Below, one piece after another: positions 23,901 through 35,900 of a stretch of 64,000 bases of DNA (its first letter is position 1; each line of letters opens with the position of its first letter). This DNA is from Ciona savignyi (lineage: Eukaryota > Chordata > Ascidiacea > Phlebobranchia > Cionidae). A model generated the notes under the pieces. The model saw only the letters and a program-made list of their open reading frames with translations, did no database searches and was not told the origin of the DNA. Position numbers and translations under genes: made by a program. The stretch is taken from assembly GCA_000149265.1 (NCBI GenBank), contig CH002800.1, positions 628,807 through 692,806 of the forward strand, read 5' to 3'.

Positions 23901-26900
23901 CGTCCGAGCATTATGTTTCGTGTTTCTCCGTTACAAGTCTTCTTGCACAAAAATGATCTATAGTCTTTAAAAATGACTCGAACGATTGCCGCAGTTTGCA
24001 ATCTCTCTGGCCGGCACACATTGCCAACTAAGTTAAGTGGGGCCGATAAACTTGAGATAGACCCTGAAACTTCTTACCGGCGACTGACGTTGCTTTGAAG
24101 TTCAATTCTCAGCCAAGTTCTATTTGCCCTATCTGTCATAAGTTTGCTTTCGGGCCCGTTTTGTACGTGCAATTTGAGCAGGCTGTATGCCCAAAGTCGA
24201 CCGCTTTATATCCAAAGTTATAGATACTGAGTCAGAATCGTATAATATAACAAGCCTGTTGTGTTTACTTTGTGCCAGTACACGCAAATTTGACCGTCTT
24301 AGTTTAACAGAATCCGAATAATACTGTGGATTGAGTTTTTTGTTTAAATGGATATGATGTACACAGCTTAAGCATCCTGGCTTATAAGAAGCACGCGATC
24401 AGCCCGAACAGTCACATTTACAATGGCGTCTTTTAAGTTCCCGTTTGGACGCAATTTTGTCGGGCAGATCAGGTGGGGTCGTCACGTCATTCTGGCCCTG
24501 AAAGGCGGCCATCGCTTTTTCTCGCCGCCCCTCTCGCCCCTTTGTTTACTTTCAAGCGTCGCTACCGGCGACGGCCACGTAAGCTGTGCTGATGTTTAGA
24601 AAATACAACAACCTACCTCATGCCAAGGGTCTTGTGCCGAGAACGGCATAATTTCTGGCCAGCCATGCGTTGCTGTTATGAGCCAAATATTTGCAGGAGT
24701 AATTACCTATATCATTAAGGCGTTCTTATCTTCCGATAGTTTATCTAGCCTGGTGAAATGTGTGTAACCCAATACACAGTGTTTGCAATACTCTTTATTT
24801 GTCAGAATGCCACCCGGGACGATATTCTCAAATGGCGATCCAAAAAAAGAGTAACATTGCCTCCGTAAACTTGGGGGTGTATATCTTCCGTCAAGCGATG
24901 TAGTATTGACGGATGAGACCAATGCGAAAGGTCCTTAAGACCCGGCTTAAATATCACGGTCTTATTATTTCCGGGGAGGCACTTATAAAGGAAACCGCGC
25001 GACAATGTTTCAATGGAGATTTCTTCATCGCTCGAGGCTGCTATAACCTGTAAACAGGACCGGGCGAATCCATCCTATTTGTTTTACCTCTGCACTTCTC
25101 TTCCGATAAAAATATCCGGATCTTTCGGGGTGGGCTAGATAAGCCGGTGACGGCTAAGCGAGGCAGTAATCTAGATGACGCCAACGCTTAACCTTTCGTT
25201 GTATTAGCTGACCGTGAACTATAGAGAACGCGCCCGCAATGGTAGCTGCGTGCTAATCCCGCTCGGGTGCTGATTTGGCTACAGCGCAAACACCACGCAA
25301 TTATTTCGCCGAATCGAAGGAACGATTCCGCCATATTTGATTTGCAGCCGCCATATTTGTAATACGCGCCTTTGGTATTTTTCCTCCGAACCGCAATGTG
25401 AATTCCCGACCTCTGTACTTTGTTTGCACAGCACATTTTCGGGGCATTTGTCAACGAATAACAACGTTAAGCTTTCAGAAGTTCCGACCAGCTTCGCAGC
25501 AAGAGTACAAGTGCGGTTGGATGAACTCATACCACTTTTATCTATTTTTAAAATTACTACTCCCACCGTTCTTAGGAAGTATTGTCCCTTATTATGTACC
25601 GTAGTAATGAGCCTATTTCGGCCACAATAAATGGTGTATTGGAACATACAGGAATAGCAGCGAAACTATGTCCAATTTACTTCTCGCCTTACTTCCTTTA
25701 TGTGTACGCCAAGTCGGGCCAATGACAATGTATCTATATTTATCGCCGAGGTAATTTCATTCATTCTTGAACGGAATGTTGAAACTTATAATTTAGTTGC
25801 TTCTTCCCGCGTTTAAACCAGGTGCGGTAGTCTCACACGAATGTGGCTTTACTGACCCGCGATGACCAGTAATGGACATGCGATCTAACCAAATAGAATT
25901 AATCGCGTCCACGGTTGACCGCTATTTGCATTGAAGAAATTCTGCTATTTCGCCGTCCTTTTTAGAGCAATAAGAAACGACTGCTTAATGCTTTTCTAGT
26001 TTTGAACGTATATAGAATGTTTTAATACATTATTAGTCTTCTCCATAAGAGTCTTATGGTACAAAACACTAAAACTTTTTCATACTTATTTTCATTTTCA
26101 ATCGTATTTTTAAAAGTTATATTATAAACAATCTGAAACTTTTTTTCCTCATTTTTCAGTTTTAGTTCTGTATGACGCTTTAGTTTTTTCAATCTTATTC
26201 CTAAAAGTTTCGCAGTACAAAAGGAAAAACCTTTTCTCTTTTTTAAATTTATTTATTTAAGAGGGTTTAATTTATTTTCATTTGTATTTCTTTACGTTTG
26301 CAAACTAGTATATCGACTTTCAGCTTTTGCTCACATAATCTTACAAATCCGTACATTATGCCACAAGATTTTGTTTTAATATCCAATATTCCATGTTTTA
26401 GTGGACTATGTGTTAAAATCGTTTTCAGGTACATTGAGTTTAATATGAGGATAATCTATAAACTTCCAAATTTGGGCACACGCCTAGAGTTTGTTTTTGG
26501 TAAACCAAAAACAATAAAATTGTTATACGTTGACCTTATAATCTCCATTAATTTCGTTGAGTCCGAATTTTAAGCGGTTTGGCGGACAAGCTGCCCAAAC
26601 ATTTATCTAACTCGGCTGAAATCGGGTTGGCACAGCGAAACTTTCCTTATCGCATTAATTACAGACTGTGGTATCGTAGCCAGTGAGTGTTGTGAGTTCA
26701 ACTGACCCGTGCTGTTTCCCTTATTTGATACAAAAAAATCAACTTTTCAGGCTGAAAACAGATCGTTTTAACTGTCTGGAAAGCGATAGTTCACAACGCG
26801 AGGAACCCTTTCTTTCTCCCACCATTCCTTATCGTTAGGTTGGTTTCCAGTGTGCTGTATACCATTCAATGCGCTGTCGATACATAGAACATACCTCGAT

Positions 26901-29900
26901 TTAGATCAATCGCTCTCACGTTTCCGCCGCCGAGTAAAGGTACATGTCATCGCAACTATTTTGTCAACCAGGTTCAAGGGCTCGGGATATCACAATGTCT
27001 AAACTATAAGTGACCCCAGCGACACGCCACCCATTCGAAGCTTTGTGTTACTTCCTGCGAAGGCAATGTCTTGATGGAAAAATATAAAACATGCGACATA
27101 TTGAGTAAGAGTACGCCGTGAGAATAACGCGACGGTACGCGCTTAAGGCCATGACTGGGGAACTGTCAATCATTGGAAAATAGCTGGTAAGGGGTAAAAT
27201 GCCTGAATGACCGCAACGATTGGTCTACCGCGCCAAATTGCCCAAATATACCCCGCCCAACTGCGAGCCAAAAAGTATCTATTTACCGCAGTGACATATC
27301 TCGGTGTCGGGTAACCGCTGCACCTCACACTATCTTAACTGCGCTGTGCCGTGGAAATCGTGCGGACTTGTTCAAATTAGTCCGCCTTAAACACCACTTG
27401 TAATAAATAGCGCACATTTTTGATCGCGCTCTAAAATCGACCACACTTGATGTTAGTGAACGGTGATCTGGTGGAATAATATATTGAAGTGGCCTTAGCG
27501 TGTTTGAAAAAACTAATTTCTTACTCGTTAACCAACTGCTTATAAACTCTAAACAATTTGCCCATTAATATTTCCTCACTCACAACGGAAATTGAGACTT
27601 TCCTTCAATGTTTAATATAATTTATTAATCCACTGACGTAAGACGATGTTCACCTTGCAGAAATAAAAACCTCCGACTAAATCATCTACTGGTTTCGATC
27701 CCACTACCTTTCTCCCAACACTAGACGTTTTAACCGACTGAACCACTTGTTATTTCAGCCGGAGGAAAACTAGAGGAAGAACTCAAGTACACGGCGGACA
27801 AGACCACGGCTGCACCTGGTTCCACGACCTCTGACTACACACTCCAGATGTTAATGCAGGCTGGACATGACACAGCAGATATCGATTCAATGACGTTGCA
27901 TCTGAAAGCCGCAGTCGAGGCCACCAAAGTAACGGTGGTGATGTATAACCAGTAAGTTCTACCTTCCCCGGGAATTTTATGATAAATTGAATGCTGTAAT
28001 GAGAGAAAGAATTATGGGGTGTGGGGTTAGGGTGTGCTAGTGGGGTTAAGTTAGTTTTAATCCGATTAATGTATAGTTTTCCGCCTTTCTTGTTTATCAG
28101 TATAGAGAAAACTGATAATTCTGTATGTACAGAACTTAAATTTCCTGTATTTTCCGATTTCTAAATTTATGTGTGGTTTGTCATACAAAAACGGAAATAA
28201 ACAAACAAATCGGCCTAACACCCCTTTAAGCGTAATGTCAATTTCCTATGTTCGATTGTCCAGTTTTGGAAAGAATGTAAAATAACGTTTTGATTTTGAC
28301 TAAAATCATAACCACAAGTGGTCTCAGCAGGTGGACATTTTTTTTAAATCCAGACCGACGGGGGACTAGAAAGGTCATGAATTAAACACTTTATTATATT
28401 ATACGGCTGCCTTCATCTTAAGTCTTGAGTGTTTTTTATTATTTTTTTTCTTTTGTGTAGGACGTGGTCTTTCAACGATGTATGCTACAAGCAATCAATA
28501 CCAAGCGATGAAGACAGTAGCATCAGCTTCATTCTTTCGGTGAGTATCAACGAACTGCTGGTTTAATTGCGAATACTGCATGTTATTAATCATCGGGGAA
28601 ATGTGTGCTCGTCGACGGAGGTGAAGTCCAATCCGCGGCCGCAAAACAAACCTGTCGACCTCGGCCTCCGTTTTGTCAATAACGTTGAACGTCAATTGTG
28701 TGGAATTTAAAACTTTACGTTTCTTTCTTTCTCTTCGACCCCGTTGCATGTGGCCGGCTAATTGATTCAAAATAAAGTGCCTCATTAGGCATATTTACTC
28801 GCCACTTTACTGCTTATTACCACTGGCAGCATATACCGAATGTTCAAAACACAATACCGAATGTTTAAATATTTTTTTTCGCTAAATTCCAGTCTCTAAA
28901 CACGTAGGTCTCACACGATTTGAAAATAAATTAATATTCTCTGTATAAATACACCAAACTTAGTTTTGTGGCCGAATGGTAAACGCCACTTGTTCCTATA
29001 TAGATTTGTGCATATTAACAGTCTTAGTAACGAGTACATCATGGATTTGAAACTTATCTATAGGTTAAAAAAGTATAAATAAACCTGACTTTTACAATTT
29101 TTGCTATAATCTTTAGGCTTTGGAGCGTGTATTCCCATGTTTCATCATTGGGCCACTGGATTGCTTCTGGGACGGCTCGAAGCTCTTGGGACCGAACCCT
29201 CCAATTTATCTCAACCCGTAAGTTCTCCCCAAGTAACTAAACTATTCATTAGAAACCCCAGCGCAAAGAATTTCTGACATTTGAGCACCTATAAATCTGG
29301 GGTTATCGCAAGGAAGGCTTAGGCAACGATTCTATTTCTATTCTGGTTAAAATAAACAAAACCCGACAGAACAATTCGGCATAGATTGTTAAATACAAAT
29401 TTAAAGTTTCTTAATAATACAACTTAGGTATCAAATTGCCGTGAGATTAAAGTTTTTCTCTATTAAGGTGAATTCCCATTAACATTAGTTATCCATTTGC
29501 GCTGTGCAATTAAAACCGTTTCGATGGATTTACTCAATTTATTATTTCATCTACATCGCTGTTTCGTCTTAGGACAATGTCAGACTTAACTTGGAAATCA
29601 ATGAACCCGATTCAACTTATTAACATTTTCCGAGAGAGCTTGCGGGACACAAGTATAGCATCGGAACTAAATGAATATTACGAACTGATGTCTCAGGTGA
29701 GTCGACCAAATGTTTTGTAAAGTATCTCAAAACAACGTTGCCTGATGTACAAAAAGGCGTAGGGCGGAATGTGACTTGTTTTAACAAGTTTAAGAATTTC
29801 GGTAAAACCGACAATAGGTTTCTGTGTATGATATGAAGTGTTTTTAACTAGACACTAAGTAAATTATTTTATAGTCTAAAACTACAGATACCCCATGTTA

Positions 29901-32900
29901 AAACGTGTCAAACGCTTTTTCTTGTTTCTACTATATGACAAATCTTCCATAATAATTTTAAGTTGTAACAACTTCTAACCCTTTTAGTTGTGCAGGGTGG
30001 AATTCACTTTATGGCTTACCGTGGTTATAATGTTGACCGACCTTTCATTTCAGGCTGGTATTACAACGGGCTACACTGAAAAATGGTGTTTGGATCCCAT
30101 GGACCCGGATTGCCCAACGACAGCTGCAAACTACAACAGCAGAGAGGTAAAATAAATCCTTTAACATAAGTCTAATGCAATACAGAATTTATATTAAAAA
30201 ATGAATATAAATGTTGTAGTTCTTGGTATAAAAAAGTTTTTTGTCTTATTAAAGAAATGCTCTTGTGGTACATTTTTCTTTATCTACCAAGCAGCTTTGA
30301 TTTATGTTTCCATAAAAAGCCGTTTGGGTATTTCAACGCATAATACCCAAAGTGATTGTAGAGATGTTAATGACTACCAACTGATAGGTTTCGATCCTAC
30401 AACCTTACGACTGGAATTCAAGGCTATAACCGACTGAACTATGTAGTCGGACTTAAATAAATACAATCTCCCCAAGAGAATTAGTTCCTAATAATGTAGA
30501 ATAAACCATTCTGTTTTATGATTGGTTGTATTAGCGAGAATTACTTCTACAGATACCTGATGTGAAGACCATTCTCAAAGCTGGCTGTAGTGGCTTTGCA
30601 AGCAAAGTGATGCAGTGGCCATTGGATTTAATCGTTGGTGGCGTACAGAAGAACACCAGCGGGTACATCGAAAGGTAAAACAAATTGCTGTTCGGTCTTA
30701 ACGGAATGCTAGTTGTGTATCTAGCAGCACACCACAGGGTGCTTGGGAAAATAAACCTAGCAGAATCTTATTCACGGTACGGTCGTGTGGCCGAATGGTT
30801 AGCGCGACCGATACACATACCGACTGTTATATACAAAAACGGTCCTTGTACCAAGCCCATTAAGGGTTCGAAACTGGCTCGGTAAAAAAATACGGTAGAC
30901 CTTTTTTCCTCTATCCTCACGCTTTATTAACACTAGCAGATCCGGTACATAAGGGTTAACCCTATTGCAATACGAATATTTGAACCCCAGCTTGTCAATT
31001 CAGATGAGGTCATTAATCAAACCAACCCTCGTTCGATCAGAGACCTACTAATGCCAGACAGATCACGCATAACTGGGATTGACTTATTCAGTAACGCATT
31101 GAAACGCTTATGAGGGTTTGTCGGTCCACTGGCATACTGTATATGGGTTTAGCTATAAATCTGAATTGGCAATGCCGTGCAATAGTCGGCGACGCGTGCC
31201 CGACCGAAACGAAGCATTTGGCACAAAACGAAACAATCTCGGCGATAACAGAACTGACGTTTTGTGCATTGATCGAGCATTCTACACAGTGTATTCAACT
31301 TTATTAGGAAATAATGAAATATCCAGATTTTTTGAGTAAAATCGTTTTGGGTGAAAGTACACCGAAAGCTACATTGTTGCCAACATTTTTGGGACCTTTA
31401 GTTTTCGATGAACGTGTGTGGTAAATGTTTAAAGCTAACATGGCATGCCTGTGCACAAAGGTCAATCTCTAGGGTAACTAATTGCAAAACAAGCGGCTAA
31501 ATAAAGGGGCTTTGCAACAGTTTACCTACTGGAAGACGGGGTTTTGTCACGGCGAGTTTCCACCAAAAGCCTGTAATCTTTTAACGCCTATTTTCAACAT
31601 AATCTTTGACACTGTTTACTCGAAAGGTCCATTCCTCGCGTGCCAGACTCCGGCAACGGAGCCTAGAGTTGTTGAAACAGAGGACCCGCTAATCCGAGCC
31701 CGTTGGTTGACCCTTACCAACTTCCTTGGTTTTCCAGGCGCCTTATAGTGTGGAGAATAGACTGCGGCGGATATTCGCATATCACGCTGCTTATAAAGTT
31801 AGCACGAACGTAAATACAACCGGCGCCGCTGCTACACGTATCCGGCCCGGTATACCATCGCCAACAGTAGCGACACTGTTCAATTGTAAATTTACAGTAA
31901 ATTACAAATCGCCTAAGAAAACTAGATAAATCCATTCGTTAAAAAACACTGTGTGATCAGTCGAAGGACATGTAATTGATGTTCTAATTAAAATGAGCCC
32001 ATAAACGATCTAACTAAGTTTTTATTAGATAAATATTCGTTGAAAAGTATACTGGGGTAATCAGTAACTGTGTGGTTATTATGTCCGTTAGTTTTAGCTT
32101 CCATAACTCACAATACAGCATTCGAAAATACTATTTTTCCGTTTTGTTTTGTTAACATATCCCTTCAAAGTGTTTTTTTTTAATTATTGTAAGGTGTAAA
32201 AGTTAACCTTTTTAAACAAGTACAGAAATTTAAATTTTCATACCTACATCGTAGCATTAAATTACTTTGTGTAGCTTAGCTTACATTTAGAAATTTACAT
32301 TTTTATCCTTACATCGTAGCATTAAATTACTTTGTGTGGCTTAGCTTTTTTATATACTTTGCACGTATTATTAACGTTTACCGTGACGATTTTCCATTCA
32401 CCTGGTCGACCTTTGCGTTCTTGGGATAATTCACGAATCAACATCGTCATAATAATACTCTTGCCTTGCAGAGCGCGCGGCCTGCAGACCCTCTTCCAAC
32501 TAATGGGTGGCACCAACATGTACAACTTCCACAAAACTGTAAAGGGTGGACCCAACTGGTCTATGAGCAGGGCTAATGCGGTGCTCCTGGCGTGGCAAAG
32601 AAAGTTTGCAGACGTGAGAATAGATTTTTTTCACAATAGTGAAAAAGAACACTTTGTAAATAGTTCGCTAAAAGCGTTTTTGTAAAAAAAAATTAAAAAC
32701 TTTAATTTTTGGTAACAAATTTCTCTAAATAGCGTTTTTTGTGTATGTAAAAGTTCACCAACGAGTTTTTTTTACTTATAAATTCACCAAACTGTGCCTT
32801 TTGTACCTAACAAACCAAATTAATACTGCCCAATTGTTTAACTCCTCAAGTACTTTTAACAAAAAGTACACCAACCGTTCTTACACTTTTAAAAAAATAT

Positions 32901-35900
32901 TTCCAAATTTCAAATTTGACACCGTTTTAGACCATCTATTCAATACAAACGGGAGAATCAAGGGACGAACTGCACGCATTCACCGAAGCTGCTGCAACCG
33001 ATATTCTCAACGAGTTCTCAAACGTTAGCACCATTCGTGTGGTCGGTGGTTATCTTCTTATGGTAAGGATTTCCCATAGTGAATCTAGACAGCTAGGCTA
33101 TTTTGTGAGTACCAAATTTGGTAATTCTGGATAAAACGTGCTATTTTAAGCAAAAACATCTTTTCATCCTCGGCCCAAGACTCGAACCTGTGATGATCTC
33201 GACTATGAACAAAACGGCTCTTTTTTCACGCGCTAAGTTTCTAAATCATAACTAATACCGTTTATTATATATAATTCGGCATATGTATTGGTCGCGTTAA
33301 TCATTCGGTCAAATGTTGATAAGCGATTAGATTAATGGTAGCGCGTTAGGCCAACAGCCGGTAGGTCAAAAGAACGAAACAACCACTTACCCGGCGGTTG
33401 CATGTATTCTGTGGGTAAGGCATTTATAACGCAAATTGCCTTAGTGGTCTTGTGATTTAATGATTAGTTTTTCTTTAATTTACAATTGCATTAAGAATAC
33501 CCTACCCAAGTATGCACATTCCTTCTTACATTGTGTGGCCTTTTTAAAACTGAACTGCTACTATCCCTTAGATTGGCTACGCTTGCTTATCGCTCATGAG
33601 AAGCAAGGCATCAAGATCTCAGGGCCTAGTTGGAATACTAGGCGTTCTTCTTGTCGCCCTATCAGTTGCTGGTGGCCTTGGTATTTGCTCAGCTATTGGG
33701 ATTAGCTTCAACGCTGCTTCAACTCAGGTATGTTGAAGAATCTGACTTATCAACTATTGCAATCGACTTAGATTGGAAGTTCATTTCAATGCAACTCGAA
33801 GTACTAATTTAACTAAACATATATTATGCAAATGTAAAAAAATAATATATAAATACATCCAATAAACATAAATGCAACTCGAAAAAGTATAGCTAATTTG
33901 TTTTAACAACGATCTGTAGTCATTTGAGTATATTCTTTGTTGTGCATTCATTTGTAGGTTTATTGGTCCCGAAGAAACTGAACCAGACGTTGACTGATTT
34001 GATTTGTTTTTACCAATATTGTGTTTTATCGTTATTAAACTTACAATTGCACTGCATCTGACGAAATTGCGTATTTGTCTTTACAGGTTCTACCTTTCCT
34101 CATGCTTGGTCTTGGCGTAGATGACATGTTCCTCATGGCCCACCATTTCGGCGAGATTGCAGTGCTAAGCTACATCCCATTTGATGTGAGTTGGTTTAAA
34201 TATGACCTGATATATTCCTAATTATCAAAAACCATAGAAATAAATTCGAACTTCGACGAACCTTTTAATAACCCTTTTCCATTAATTCTTGATGGACTTC
34301 TTGTTTAGGTGTTTATATATAAGATTTTACAGCTATAGCAGGTTGGGACCTATTTAAATCAATCAACACCAGTACATAACCCACGTTCGTGCCAGTGCTA
34401 CCTTACCTATGCAGCATACCCTTATACAACAATGCAATTTCACGGTGTTTTGAAAATATTGGTTTTAAAGTCGAAAAGCAAACAGAGATTGCGTTTCAGT
34501 AGATCCGTTCTTTCCGCAAGGCTCAACGTTATGTATCAGACACGCATGTTTTGAAATTTATTAAACCTTGTGTGACGTCAACCTAAATGATTTGACTTTA
34601 CAGGAACGTACCGGAGAATGCTTGAAACGTGTGGGTGTCAGCGTGTCCCTTACTTCCGTGGCTATTCTGTCTGGTTTTCTATTCTCCCTGATTATTCCGA
34701 TGCCTGCTCTACGTGCGTTCGGGTTACAGGTACCTATCTTATGTCCACTTAATCAATTACTGTTAAGCTGGTATTTGTTGGGACAGTTGTCACAGAGCAT
34801 GCTAATGCTCCCTTAAATCCATTTGTAGCAAAGCGCAGGTGCTGTCTGTGTCATACGGTCGGTGTGCATTAGTACAGCCAGGCTGGTCTCGGATTTCCAG
34901 ATTTGGACCTATATAAAGTGCCTTAGTTTTGCCCAATTCGTAGGAGTTTCTTTCAAATAGAAAGGTGCGAAGGTTAACGTAGGTGATGACAGTTGCCTTC
35001 GCAATACAAACAACACACGTCAGAATGTCAAACCTTTTTAAGCAAGAATGTTCATCTAAATCTTTGTAGTGATAGGCCTTCCCCTTCTTGGGCTGTCTGT
35101 TCGTTAAAAAAGCTCCAAAACCGCGAGTCAGATCGTCTTATCTGAGACTGATTTATTATACTTCAAAGGCCATTTTGAGTTCCTTATAACTCCATTCAAA
35201 AACAAGTGGAATCTGCCTCAAGCGAACCCTAAAATTGCCTCTCGGTTTCTTTCCATTAAAGCTGCTCCCGGGCCGCTGGCCTTAATTTCATTAGCGAGAG
35301 ATGGAGTTAAGAGTCGGGCAGTTTGTGTTGTGATTTGGTGGCGAACTGTGGGAAAATCCTATTCAGCGCTGTTGGATGCGAGCTTCGTGCTTTGCCCGTC
35401 GAATTAAACCCTCTGCCTGCAGCTGCTGTGCTGCCGTATTTAACCGCAACGAGCAAGAATTTTATCGACGTCAGACGAGCCTCATTTTCCTCCGTGCGAT
35501 TGGTTAGCGTGGTGGGCGGTACAATACGCCCTACGACGTAGAACTTTTCAGTTCACACAAGTTGTAGTTATTCTGCGAAAAACATTAAATCTATCATCAC
35601 GCTATTAAATCTTCAGTTTGCAAATTACCCCGTGGTAGTCACGAAATATGGTGCTGGAAGCGAAAGGCCACACACTCGGTTTGAAAATACTACAACAACA
35701 AGTAACCGTTACTAATGTTATCAATGCACAGCCGCGCCCTTTCCGTTTGTCTATACAAGTTTCATAAATTGGTTTCAACCATTGATCTTGTTGTTGTGAA
35801 TATAACCATACACAAATTTCCTATAAAGTGGATCGACCAGGTTTGTTTGAGCCCATCGCCTGCCATCACTGTTCCTTTTTCGTTCTTGTATTTCCATAGT

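Larger units (their letters stand above)
22329..27758. other. Patched intron 2
   Basis: The longest intron (5.4 kb). It has GC-richer patches (22590-23400, 23900-25500, 26560-27480) separated by AT-rich DNA, a perfect Gli-type 9-mer at 23155-23163, a SINE at 23671-23778, degenerate T-rich repeats around 26040-26240, and a family-2 SINE at 27665-27757 that abuts the exon 3 acceptor. The Patched peptide is continuous across it (WVE|T|GGKL), so no exon is missing. Confidence 0.6.
27952..34603. other. Patched introns 3-7 and 9-12: contents
   Basis: Intron 3 (27952-28460) has a MITE-like remnant (27985-28110). Intron 4 (28540-29116) has a SINE (28964-29073). Introns 5 (29218-29572) and 6 (29697-30053) show nothing. 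Intron 7 (30147-30552) has a family-2 SINE. Intron 9 (32614-32930) is plain AT-rich. Intron 10 (33063-33571) has degraded minus-strand SINE pieces (about 33172-33205 and 33285-33315). Introns 11 (33728-34086) and 12 (34186-34603) show nothing. Intron 8 is listed separately. Confidence 0.5.
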
